From: Aquilaria yunnanensis | Taxonomy: Eukaryota > Streptophyta > Magnoliopsida > Malvales > Thymelaeaceae | Assembly (NCBI GenBank): GCA_039654915.1 | Contig: CM077600.1 | Span: forward strand, 29,261,992-29,325,991 | Direction of reading: 5' to 3' | DNA: 64,000 nucleotides | Shown: in pieces, positions 36,981 through 51,845 of the stretch | Layout: each line of letters begins with the position of its first letter | Numbering within the stretch: the first letter of the stretch is position 1 | Translations under genes and position numbers: made by a program | The notes under the pieces: model-generated | What the model saw: only the letters and a program-made list of their open reading frames with translations | Told to the model about the DNA's origin: nothing | Databases searched by the model: none

Positions 36981-37640
36981 TACATGTTGTCAAGTCTTTT
37001 GACTCGACCAAGAAGACACAATTGTCAATTTGGTTTCAACCTTACCTTTCCTATGACTTCGGTTTTGTTGTCCACCCAGAACTGGCTTTCTTCTGCTAGT
37101 AGTAATAGTAGTAGTAGTATTTTAATTAAATATAGAGAATTAACTAAAAAAAGGTTAAATATACGCGCAAGCAAATGAAGTTAAACAGGCAGAGGAAGGA
37201 AAAGGAATTCCAAATGAAGCTAAACAGGGGTGAGAGCAAAAGGTCAAGCAGGAAGGTAGATTACCTTACTTTTTATCTGACTGAGATTTGGACAATATTC
37301 TATTCCAGTATTAACCAATTAATCCAGTCTAGGACTGTCTGTCTGCTACAAGTCAAGTGTAGCGTAGATGACGAAATAAGCGACGGGAATAGGACCAAAA
37401 TTTGGAAGCGAAATCAATGTCTCATCTCAATTGGTTGGTAGAAATAGAATAGAAACAAAAGTGTCCTCATTTCCATTTTTTGGCAGAGCACGAGCACCAT
37501 CAAACCCAAACCAAAGCCAACCACAAACATGTCGCCACCAGCTACTAGAGTTATACATGTAGTGTAAGACCAGACCAAACCCCTTTTTGTAACCCCACCC
37601 ACACAACTACCAAACCCTTCTGCCATAAACAACTAAAACC
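36981..37640. other. Spacer between PPR and DUF538 genes
   Basis: The left part is the 5' flank of the PPR gene, with a TAGTAG repeat run near 37098-37118. The right part is the 3' flank of the DUF538 gene. Small ORFs here resemble nothing known. Confidence 0.45.
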
Positions 37641-38111
37641 CTAGACTTCCTTCACTGATCCCTCCTCACCTTCCTTCGCCTTTACCTCTTCCTCCACCTC
37701 GAAAGCCGACACCGGAAAGCACCTGAAGAGCCCCGCCGGCGTCTTGAACGTGATCTTCCCCGTCGGCGGCTCGTCCATCGAGATCTCACTCAGAGATACC
37801 CAGAGCAGAAGCTCCTTGGATTTTACCCCGGTCAGCTTCTTGATCCTGTTCTTCTCCACCACCGCCGTCACCTCGGTTGCATAGCTAACGAGCTTCCCTA
37901 TCTTGGCGAACTTGTGGGTTATTCCTTTCTTCTGCTTCAGCCAGACAAATCCCGTCTCCTTGACGTGCCCGCATTCTTCAATGTCCTTTAGCGGCAGCAG
38001 CCCATTCGGCATACCTATTTCTTTCAGCAGAAGCTTGGATTTCTCCTGGCAGATCTCGTCCCCATGATACACCTCTGCCTTGGCCTTGATGTCGTCGGTG
38101 ACAAGAGACAT
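37641..38111 (-). CDS. DUF538 family protein, SVB-like
   Basis: A single exon of 156 codons plus stop. The whole protein is a DUF538 domain: GDEICQEKSKLLLKEIGMPN near residues 18-37, GLLPLKDIEECGHVKETGFVW (about 37-58), KKGITHKFAKIGKLVSYATE and GKITFKTPAGLFRCFPVSAF, ending in an acidic tail (EVEEEVKAKEGEEG). From memory it resembles Arabidopsis SVB and its paralogue, small proteins linked to trichome branching and stress responses. The biochemical function of the family is unsettled; a lipid-transfer-like fold has been proposed for DUF538. No signal peptide, so probably cytosolic. The GC content of the exon is higher than the flanks, as expected for an intronless gene of this type. Confidence 0.92.
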   Translation of the reverse strand: MSLVTDDIKAKAEVYHGDEICQEKSKLLLKEIGMPNGLLPLKDIEECGHVKETGFVWLKQKKGITHKFAKIGKLVSYATEVTAVVEKNRIKKLTGVKSKELLLWVSLSEISMDEPPTGKITFKTPAGLFRCFPVSAFEVEEEVKAKEGEEGSVKEV

Positions 38112-38203
38112 TTTTTTTTTCTGTAGCTCGGCTGCCTTGTCTGATCACCCAAAGCTTGTGGAACTGGTGGGATTTGGAGGAAATTGCTGAGAGAGTTTGG
38201 ATT

Positions 38204-38212
38204 CTAATATAG
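38204..38212 (-). promoter_or_regulatory. Possible TATA box of the DUF538 gene
   Basis: CTATATTAG on the minus strand, about 95 bp upstream of the start codon. It is a weak match and I see no second element to support it. Confidence 0.3.
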
Positions 38213-39370
38213 TTGTTGCGGAACAGAATTGCCCCTGCGGTTGGATGATATTACGGAACTCCCATATCCAGGACCCTCGATGAGTCCGGGTCAACGAAGA
38301 GGAGAGCGGTGTAATTTAGGTGAACAAGAAGAGTGTACGCTGGTATAAGGATGGGAAATTGAACAAGAAAGGTTGTTTCAAATTTAATGAGACAGTTGGT
38401 AGGGAGATTGTTACATTGATGAAGAATGAAAACGAGGTCAAGGTGGTGTGGTGTAAGTTAGCAGTAGCCAATGTGAATGTAGCACGTTTAGGGATAACAA
38501 TTTGGTGGATTAGATCAAATCATTTAAATTTGGATTTAATGAAATTACGGTACATTTGTATCAAAGTTAGGATGTTTGGGTTTGAGTTGATTTTATATTG
38601 AGTGAATTTAAGAGTTCGGGGTTAGGTGGCATCAAGTTTATTTGAGTTTGAATTTAATATAAATCGGGTCAATTTTAATATCAGATAACTTCTAATCAAG
38701 TTGTTCAGATTTTGGGTCAATTTTAAATGGACTCATTGAGTTTGCTTCAATTAAAGTCTAGTTTTATCATATTCAAATATTGAGTTATTTGGGTTCGAAT
38801 TATTTCGAATTTAAATAATTCATGTTCAAATTTCACTTAAATCAAGTTCAAATTTAGGTTTGATTGGGTATGTCCGAATTTAAATTCTTGACTTTTCTAA
38901 TTAAATCAAGTTAGGTCATGCTTGTATTTGAATGGATTGAAACAGGTCGACTTTTGGCATCATCAACTGCAGTTGTTTGGGACAAGAATCGATTACTTTA
39001 GTCGGCGGACAGATGTTAGACTTTGAGCAAATGTGCGCATGTGTTGACTTACAAAAGCAAATGCAGGCTTAGGGGAGTCACATCCTTCGATTCCGCGGGT
39101 TATTACATCCTTGCCTCTCATATCCCTCTTGATGCATACCCCTACTGTTTCTGTTCCTTTATGATTTTATGTCTTAACTTTTTCATAGAACTAGTGCTAC
39201 TGATTCAACATCTGGGATAAACCCTACATAAATGCTTCATGTGCCGAAAGCAAACCTCTGGATAAGTTCCAATTCAAGAATATACTGACATCAACTGCTA
39301 CGACAATGTCCTCCCAGTCAGTGTCAACTGCAAGGCCGGAACTAGCCATCAAAACTTAAAATAACCAACG
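38213..39370. other. Intergenic, decayed repeat-like sequence
   Basis: 38500-38970 is AT-rich and built from recurring words such as TTCGAATT, TTGAGTTT and AAATTTGG, the texture of an old transposon arm. I found no ends or target duplication. The last 200 bp hold the presumed 3' UTR of the STR6 gene. Confidence 0.4.
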
Positions 39371-44088
<4,718 letters not shown>

Positions 44089-44563
44089 CGTTTTTTTCCT
44101 TCGAAGATTTGGGTAACCCTAAGCCCGGCACCGTCAGTGGTTGGAGACGGGCAAGAAGGTGAGGAAATTTCACAATAGTCCTTAACGTTTCATTTTCCTC
44201 CTATTTTTGTCGCAAACTCTAATAAATCTTCCTAGTTTGGTCCTTGGATTTCTAAAATACTACTGCCACATTTTGGCCGTTTATTTAGGAAAGAAGGGGA
44301 ATATTATGCCGTATATCTAATTATACAAAGCACATTTTCAGTAAATAATTGCTTTGGATAAAGAGGAGGTTTTTTTATGCCATGGAATAAAAACATATGA
44401 GATGATTCTTTATGTAAAGTGTATATATGTACAATTGCAGGTACGTAAATATAAATTGTGTTTGAGAATCCTACTATAATGGACCATTGATTACACAACA
44501 GTCACATGACAGTGACTGTTCGTCACCCCATCACAATCTCATTTGTTTTAAGGATTCCATATA
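44089..44563. other. 5' flank of STR6, no other feature
   Basis: The stretch 44165-44290 (CACAATAGTCCTTAACGTTT and TTTGGTCCTTGGATTTC) resembles a Mutator-like inverted-repeat arm, but no partner arm was found. No TATA box is evident before STR6. Confidence 0.4.
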
Positions 44564-45183
44564 TAAAGTTGTAAACGAACACAAACAAGCCATGTTCGTA
44601 TTCATTCATTTAAGTTTTAACAAATGCAAACAATAAATAAACGTAACTTTTCTGTTAATATTTAATAAACGAACACGAACACGAACATGAATAATTAAAG
44701 CTGATGACTACCACCAATCTGAATTGGAATAAGTTTAGTAATGGCTGACAAGGCAATAAGCAATGATGAGAGAGATTATGGGTTAGGGCTATGGGGCTCA
44801 CCTTAGTATTGCAACAGGTTTATGCTATGAGGAAAATAATTGATTATGTTTAAGGAAACAAAGATAATAGATTAATTTGAGGGAGGTTAGGGCTCGGCAT
44901 AATCATGTGTGTGTGGAGTAAGTGAACACTAATAAAAATATATTATATATAAAATATATATAATAACAAATGCACAACTAATATATAAATAAATAAACAA
45001 ACAGACATAAACGAACAATAACTGAACGCTTCATAGACATAAATGAATGAATGAGATTATGTTCATTCGTTTAACTAATAGAACAAAAAGATATGTTCAT
45101 ATTTGTTCGTTTAATTAAATAAATAAATATAAACGAACTTCTGTCGAATGATTCACTGAACGTTTTGTTCGTTTACATCCCTA
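44564..45183. mobile_element. hAT-like MITE
   Basis: The left end TAAAGTTGTAAACGAACA pairs with the reverse complement of the right end, TAGGGATGTAAACGAACA. Near both ends are many AACGAAC/GTTCGTT words. The 8-bp flanks match only partly (TCCATATA and CTCACATA), so the insertion is old or the boundary is off by a few bases. No coding sequence. Confidence 0.6.
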
Positions 45184-46197
45184 CTCACATATATAAAGAA
45201 AAAAACTATGTCACCACCGATTAGTGCTAAAATATGCTTTAGAAGTAATAGTTTAAACTATCCTGATTATTTATACAATTTATATATTAATTGGAACCCT
45301 AAGAGTTAAGAAGTTTCTGAAAACCATTTTTAAACAATTTTTACGAGAAGCAAGTATTTTATTTTTTTTTACTTTTTTTCTTTTATAAACTGGATAAGGA
45401 AAAAAATTCATAAAATTAATTACTTTAAGAAAAAATATAATCCAAATAATTATTAACTAAATAATATACTTTCTCCATTCTAAAACTATTTGCAAAATAT
45501 TCTGATTTGTGCAGTGAAATAGAAAATGCTGTGTTAACAGTTAACTACTTATTTGTCAAAGTTGCAGCAAATTAGTGCCGCAATGTCATTATCATAAGAA
45601 AATTACCACAGTAGCATGTTCAGATTTATCACCGACTCCACATATTTACATATTACACCCCAATTCCATACCATCTACATGTTCGTGTTAAGGATTATAA
45701 ATTGTGATCTCTTTTCAGGCCAGCTCCATCATAGGATAATGCATCACTTTTTTTATGTTTTTTTTTTTCGTTTTTTTTAATCTGTCTACAGAAATCAATT
45801 TCTGATTATCTGCACAACAATAAAAATACTAATACCTCCATGTAATATTTAAATTAACAGGCAAAAAATTTGAAACACATTTCCCTCCAATCATATACAA
45901 ATTCAAATTCCAAATCTGAAATTGGCTTCAATCATTCATAAGGCTACCTGCTACTGTGTCTACAATTTGTCTTCTTCTTCACATGGACTGACTTGAGGCC
46001 GAGAGTGTTGGGGTACATTGCATACACATTTGTGTCCCAGATCGTGATCGTACACGTCAGATCATCAAATATCCACCAACACCCTGATTCCCTGAATCAC
46101 AACCCCCGGTCCCACCAACAGAATCAGGCGCTGAAGAGCACTGGCTTAAATGTACGCGGCACACACCATATTACATCTTCATCTACCACCAATCGTC
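45184..46197. other. Intergenic, AT-rich
   Basis: A phrase near 45465-45500 (ACTTTCTCCATTCTAAAACT) resembles one Stowaway terminus, but no partner end was found. No gene seen before the TATA box at 46198. Confidence 0.4.
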
Positions 46198-46206
46198 CTA
46201 TAAATA
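46198..46206 (+). promoter_or_regulatory. TATA box of the small membrane-protein gene
   Basis: CTATAAATA, about 118 bp before the ATG at 46316. Transcription would be expected to begin near 46230. Confidence 0.5.
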
Positions 46207-46315
46207 AAATGCCCCCTTTCTCTACTCTGCTCTTAACTCTACCAGAGTCCTGCGGCTGTGGCTGTGATTGTAAAGAGGGAAAAAGTTGATTAGGAGAGGA
46301 ATAAAAGCGGCGGAA

Positions 46316-46552
46316 ATGGCGGGGAGATGGGTCAGAGCAGCTTACCATTGGCTGGACTTGGATGTAATTTCTGTCCGATCATCGATTGTCCGGCTGTCGG
46401 GGTTGGTATCGCCGTCGCCGCGGTGGCCGCAGCTGAGCTTCAGCTTCTCAATCGTGGACCACGTCGTTTGGCCGCTGGTGACGGCGGTGGAGTCTGTTGC
46501 CCTCGTATCCATGCTCTGCTTCTTCTTCCTCTTCTGCGGTTGCACTGTTTAG
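46316..46552 (+). CDS. Small hypothetical protein with a C-terminal membrane segment
   Basis: A 78-aa ORF starting ATGGCGGGGAGATGGG in a good plant initiation context, with a TATA box 118 bp upstream. The N-terminal half is basic and amphipathic (MAGRWVRAAYHWLDLDVISV). The last 25 residues are hydrophobic (ESVALVSMLCFFFLFCGCTV) and could be a tail anchor. It is GC-richer than its surroundings. It reminds me of short uncharacterised plant transmembrane proteins, but I cannot name an orthologue. Competing ORFs in other frames lack a plausible start or promoter. Confidence 0.5.
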   Translation: MAGRWVRAAYHWLDLDVISVRSSIVRLSGLVSPSPRWPQLSFSFSIVDHVVWPLVTAVESVALVSMLCFFFLFCGCTV

Positions 46553-47231
46553 GAATTGTCGGGATCTGATCCGGCGGCGGAAGTCTCAAGGAAGGAAGAA
46601 GCATGAGGTAGGGAATGATCACGTTTGGTGCGAGTATGGGTTGTTTGCTTTGCTTTGAGGAGTTTAAAATCATTACTAGTACATGTGTCTGGGGCTGGGC
46701 TTGGGGGCTACTGGTCTGGCCCTGGCCCCGGCCCCAATTTTGGAACATTTTGATTTTGATGGGAACCAACCTGTTGTCGAATAGGGAAGTTTAATGCGAT
46801 GCCAGTGCCAGAATTCGTTTCATTTAACCAGTTTAATCTCCCCTAACCTAACCAAATTTACTCTTTCCGATAGTGATACAAGATGTCATGTCGCTCGCTC
46901 GCAACTCCTAAAGTCTGATGCAATTTGAGAAATTTCACGTTCTCATCTCAAGTATACTTGGAGTACTGCCATTGAAACTGATGCCCAGACCTGTAACAGA
47001 AGTTGACACTGACCCCGGAACTCATGACTTGGAAGCGAGGGAGGGAGCCTCCCTTTTCTTTTCTTTTCTTTTTTTCCTTAACTTGGAAGAGCTGTATTTT
47101 AATAATACAGTGGCATATAATATGCTAATGGGATTCAATCTCTAATTGTGCTTATGATATCTGAGCTCTTTAGCCATTAAATCAAACCATTATGGCTCAC
47201 TTTTCTTTCGAAATTCCCCAATTCTTTAAAT
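46553..47231. other. Intergenic
   Basis: Presumed 3' flank of the small ORF, with a TTTTCTTTTC-type pyrimidine run near 47052-47077. Nothing else recognised. Confidence 0.4.
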
Positions 47232-47240
47232 GTAAACAAA

Positions 47241-48340
47241 TGAGTAAAGTTTATCATGAGTATATTTGTTTATTTTTATGTCCCAAATTGGTATCTAATA
47301 TTTAGATTTGTACTATTAAACTATCTAACTTATATTATGTGTATCAATTGGATATTTTTCTTTAATTTCAGTTTTAAATTTGACGGAAATTGTTGATATA
47401 ACATTAATTAACTCTTCTATAAATTTAAAATAACAATATTGGATCCCAAACTTTTCCCAATTACTAATTCTGGGCCTTAAACTTCCATTAAAATCAATTT
47501 TGCCCTCCCAGTGCCCGTCTCTCTCTCTCTCTCTCTCTCTCAAATCTCAGCTTTTTCTTTCCTCTCTTTCGCACTTAGTTTTGTTCTCTCGTCTGGTTAT
47601 ATCACCAAATCCCATATACAGAAACGCACTATTGATTTCTGTCCGCTTGACTCGCTGCTCTCGGGCAGCCCCGCCAATTCCTGTCTGCCGGTTCGCTAAA
47701 TCTAGCCACATAATTTTCATATGTGATTCCGGCTGCCGAGTCGCTAAATCTGTCAGCCCAGATGTGATTCCCGTCTCGCAATTGCTGCAGCACGCCTTGA
47801 ATAAAGGGAGAATCGGAGAGATGATGGTGAAGCTGGTGGAGGGAAAAGGGCGAGAGAGAGGGCCACCTGCGTATTTCCATTATCAATGCCGTAGTCAGCG
47901 TATGCTGCGATGCTCTAGATGTCCTTTTGACGGTTACGGGATGGCCGTTCTTCTCGTTATCAGCGCGTTGATCGGCTTCGCCTTAGCCATTGAACCTTCC
48001 ACCAAGGGCTTCATACTACTAATTGTTGAAGACGAGTCTAATATAGTTGGGGATGGGGAATTGGTAAAATGGTAGCATAGGTGTTAGATATGTAAATTTT
48101 AGGTTTAGAATTAATGATTTGAAGAATTTAGGGTCTAAAATTGTTATTTTAAATTTATTATATAGTTAATTAACGTCACGTTAGCAATTTCAGTTAATTT
48201 AATGTTGAAATTGATGGGAAGTACTTAATTGAGACACACAATATAAGTTAAGTAGTTTGATAAGACAAATTTAATGGTCAGTACCAGTTAGAGACACAAA
48301 AATAAGCAAGGGTACTTCCGGTGAATTTTACCCTTTACCC
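47241..48340. mobile_element. Mutator-like element (element E), Pack-MULE-like, same family as element C
   Basis: A perfect 9-bp duplication, GTAAACAAA, lies at 47232-47240 and 48341-48349. The arms are diverged inverted repeats: the left begins TGAGTAAAGTTTATC and the right, reverse-complemented, GGGTAAAGGGTAAAATTCACC. Inner phrases (TTATTTTTATGTCCC, GACGGAAATTG, TTTAAAATAACAATATT) parallel the arms of element C. The interior (47510-48075) is GC-richer, starts with a CT microsatellite, and holds a 191-codon open frame beginning at 47500 that I cannot assign. Confidence 0.82.
47518..47541. repeat. (CT)n microsatellite
   Basis: About twelve CT units at the start of the GC-richer interior of the Mutator-like element. 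Confidence 0.9.
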
Positions 48341-48424
48341 GTAAACAAACACTAAAACTAATAGTAGGTTTCTGATTTAAGTTGGGTGTCATCCCACTTG
48401 AGTTGAGTTACATAAGGTGAGTAG

Positions 48425-50127
48425 TTAATGAATTTTCACGAGTAAACCAGTGTGGCAACGTGGTTTTTTTTAGAGTCGCCACCAATCGGTTTCACTTAGG
48501 TCGATTGGACACCTTAAAAATGGTCTACGAGAGTTCGAGAGTTCGGGAGTATGGTTACATTAAAATAACTTTATTCTAACGCCTAAAATTGACACCTCAG
48601 TTGATTTTAATTTTGTTTTGCTTGTTTTTAAATAATTTCAGTTAATTTTCAAACCATAGATTCTAACCGAATCACCCGGATATGGACTTCTAAATCTTGA
48701 TGCTTGATTTTTATTCATTTTTATAATAAATTTGATATTTTCAAACCATGGATTCTATTGAGTCACCCGGATGTGAAATTTAATGAATTTTTATTTTTAT
48801 TTTTTGTTAAATATTTTAATTAATTATTAATCCACATCATAAATTCTACTGAATCATCTGAATATGGATTTTAACGATTTTAATATTATTTATTTATTTA
48901 TTTTATTTATTTATTTATTTATTGTTTTGAAAGATTTTTAAATGATTATCCAATCCATGGATCTCATTAGATCAACCGGATGTGGATCCTGAATTTGTTT
49001 ATATTAAATATTTTTTTAAAAAAAATACTTATTCAAAACCATTGATTTTATTGGATCATTTGGTTATGAATTTTTGAAATTATTTTAATGAACGGCAAAA
49101 GAGGTTGGACTTTGTCATTTAAAGGAAAAAAAGTAAGTGACTCGACGTTTCAAATAACTAATAATGTTAAACAAGATAAGATGACGGAGCTCTTGGCCAG
49201 CCATATAAAAAAAATTAAAAAAAAAAGTAAATAAAAAGTAAGGTTAACTATCCACAAAAAGAAATAATAAGATGCAGAAATTAAATAGAAAGTAAATAAA
49301 TAACGAAAGTGGGATGCTTGGCCATTCATGTAAAAAAATAAAGTGCAGAAAGTAAATAAAAGGTAAATAAATAAATAAAGTGGGGCGTCTGGTCATCTAC
49401 ATGACAGAGAATAATAAAATGTAGAAAAAGTAAATAAAAATAAATAAAGTTGGGCTCTTGGCCATCCATGTAACAAAAATTAATAAATGCAGAAAGTAAA
49501 TAAAAGTAAATAAAGTGGGGGCTAGGCCATCCACATAAAGGAATAATTTAGAATTTCTGGGAAGAGGGAGGAGAGGCCAGGGACTAAAGCTATAGTTTTT
49601 ACTTTTTATGTTGGAAGCTAAAATCTTGCTAATTTCATGTGTTTCTTTACAGGTTTGGACCCTATTTATAGTAGTGGGAGCATTGGATTCCCTTAATTAA
49701 AAAAAATTTGAAATTTAATTAAAAAAATTTAAAACATAATTTGGTTAAAATTACAGTTTTAGTCCTTCACCTCTCACTGATTACTGGTATGGTCCCATAT
49801 TTTTTGTGAAATTACAAATTGGCCCAAATTTGTCTGTTTTGTTAATTTAGCCCAAAACCTTGCGAATAATTACCAGATTTCCCAAGAATTTCAAGATTTT
49901 GTCAGATTTTTCCCAAACTTCTCAATTTTTTCAGATTAACCCCAAATTTCTCAATTTTTTCATTTTTTATTCCCACTTTTTATTATTATTATTTTTTTAA
50001 TTTTTTAATTTTTTATTTATTGTTATTATTTTTTTAACTAACCCTACGAAACGAAATGCCCCCCCTAAGCTATTTTTTTTTAAATTTTCTTAAAAAAATA
50101 ATAACCGGACGAAATTGGGTGTCAACA
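48425..50127. mobile_element. Gypsy-like LTR (probably solo), with internal tandem repeats
   Basis: AGAGTCGCCACCAATCGGTT (48472-48491) and the end AAATTGGGTGTCAACA (50112-50127) are phrases I associate with long plant Ty3/gypsy LTRs. Between them lie two repeat arrays. One is a series of about five ~100-bp units with AAACCATAGATTCTA...GAATCACCCGGATATGGA (48645-49070). The other has about five ~65-bp units with CTTGGCCATCCATGTAA and GCAGAAAGTAAATAAA (49185-49545). The left boundary is approximate and I could not confirm a 5-bp target duplication. There is no second LTR or polyprotein in the window. Confidence 0.55.
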
Positions 50128-50189
50128 ACTAGAAAGCAATATACTTTACAAACTCACAATGTGGCTTCTATTGATGAGTATGGATTGAG

Positions 50190-50760
50190 TAGAATTATGA
50201 GTTTACCAAATTCAATAACAGTGGATTGGGAGGAGTTGGGTAAAAATTAATCATAGTTTACGAATTAATTCCACATTTAGAAAACCTATCAGTTTTTGAG
50301 TTGGTTCTGGTTTCGTATAAAACATGGAACAGCCTCGAAATATACATATTAATATATTATAAAATTTGTAACTACACATAATATTTATTTATTGAAAATG
50401 ATATTACATGGGTTATGTTCTTATTTTGTTTTGCACTCATAAATCCAATTTTCAATTATGTTCAATAACTCCACAAATGCGTTCCCAAACTCCCAATTTA
50501 TAGACCATCAATTCATTGGGTAAGGGTTTCTTGAATATATAAACTTCCCAGTTTCGTGATTTGAATTTTGTTCCATAGCCATCAACTTCTTGTTCTATTC
50601 TCATTTGATTCACAATGATATATGTATTCACTTCCCATTTGCAACCACTAACTTTAGAGTTCCCAGTCATAGCCACTCTCTACAGATTATGCTAAATATT
50701 TCATAAATTGATGATAGATGTAATTTTATTGGATATTAGTATTATTATAGGTATATACAA
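50190..50760. repeat. Diverged relative of the hAT-like element at 1432-2280
   Basis: GTTGGGTAAAAATTAATCAT (50236) parallels 1500-1520, GAGTTGGTTCTGGTTTCGTA parallels 1561-1580, and TTAGTATTATTATAGGTATA (50735) parallels 2110-2130. The middle differs and the ends are lost, so this is an old truncated copy. Confidence 0.5.
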
Positions 50761-51789
50761 CTTTTGGTTCACAAGTTAAGAAGAAAATTTTTTACTTGTT
50801 CATGACTAAGTTGTATAAAGCATCGTAAAAGTAAGAGTGGAGAGCGAAAGCAAGAGTAAGAAAACATTACTTTTTAAAATATAAGTAAGTAAAAATATTG
50901 TAAAAATGGAAGTATGAGTAGCAGTTGAGAATAAAAATAGAAATACAAAATCAGGAGTCAAAATAAAAAAATTATGTAACTTAGGTTCGTGAGATATATA
51001 TAAAAGTGGAATGTGAAACGTGGCTCCATGAAAATTTCATAAATAATTATCCATCTGGTCATGATCAAATAATTGATTCCAACCATAAAGAAGGGAAACA
51101 CAAAAAAAAAATATTGATGCTAGAAATTTCTGAGCGAAAAGCAAATAAGAATTAATCAGACCCTACATTTGTAGGGTGTCGAGGAGGGGCAATAAATAAG
51201 AGGGACAGCCCTCGAGGAACTTGTGGGGGAAGGAAACCGCTGGGTGATCATCACAAATTGGATCTACATACACGTTGTTTTTTTTTTTTTTTTGGAGAAA
51301 AATCTGCAGGAGAATTTGACGAGTGGTTGGGTTCCCGACTTTGGAGCGAGTCAGTCTATTTAGGTATTAATGGCAGAGAAAGCGAGCACTTGAAACTTTT
51401 CAACTCTTGCATTCGCAGCAAGAGTTCTATTGGTTAGAGCAGAATAGACAATTTCAACCTCTTCGCGCGCCACCTTCAAATGCTTTGGTTTCCCATGCAT
51501 GAAAATGATATTATACGTTGGTCAGACTTGAAAGGGTCATTAGTTCATTACCATAAACTCGTGGCTTCGGCTGGTACTTGTTGCAGTTGTTAGCTTGTCG
51601 GTTGAGCCCAGAAGCAGAAACCGGACCATGTCTAAGTTGGACCTCCTACCCTTCCTTCAAAATTCGTAAATAAATACTTGTATTTCCCTGAAACTTCGCA
51701 TTAATATGTTTTCGTTGTTATCTAAAATAATTAAGCTCCAACTGGGCAATTGGGCAGCCTCTTGTTAATTCCACAATCCAAGCTCATGT
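50761..51789. other. Intergenic, 5' flank of the GPAT-like locus
   Basis: AT-rich with a T-run near 51280. The last few hundred bases are presumed promoter. Confidence 0.4.
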
Positions 51790-51797
51790 CTATAAAA
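51790..51797 (+). promoter_or_regulatory. TATA box of the GPAT3-like gene
   Basis: CTATAAAA. With initiation about 30 bp downstream (near 51822), the upstream ATG at 51786 would lie outside the transcript. This makes 51846 the start codon. Confidence 0.7.
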
Positions 51798-51845
51798 CCC
51801 CCATCACAGCCCCAACCTTTAGTCAGCAAAACCGAAATAAAGAAC

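Noticed and set aside
37414..37632. 72-codon minus-strand ORF after the DUF538 gene
   Set aside because: It lies in the presumed 3' UTR of that gene, has no upstream promoter, and matches no family.
47500..48075. 191-codon ORF with a hydrophobic stretch (AVLLVISALIGFALAIEPST)
   Set aside because: It briefly suggested a DUF1218-like N-terminus, but the match is too short, the reading frame starts in non-coding-looking CT repeats, and it lies inside Mutator-like element E.
51786..51845. Upstream in-frame ATG (MSIKPPSQ...) as the GPAT start
   Set aside because: A TATA box at 51790-51797 would place transcription start downstream of it, and homologues as I recall them begin near the MTAK methionine at 51846.
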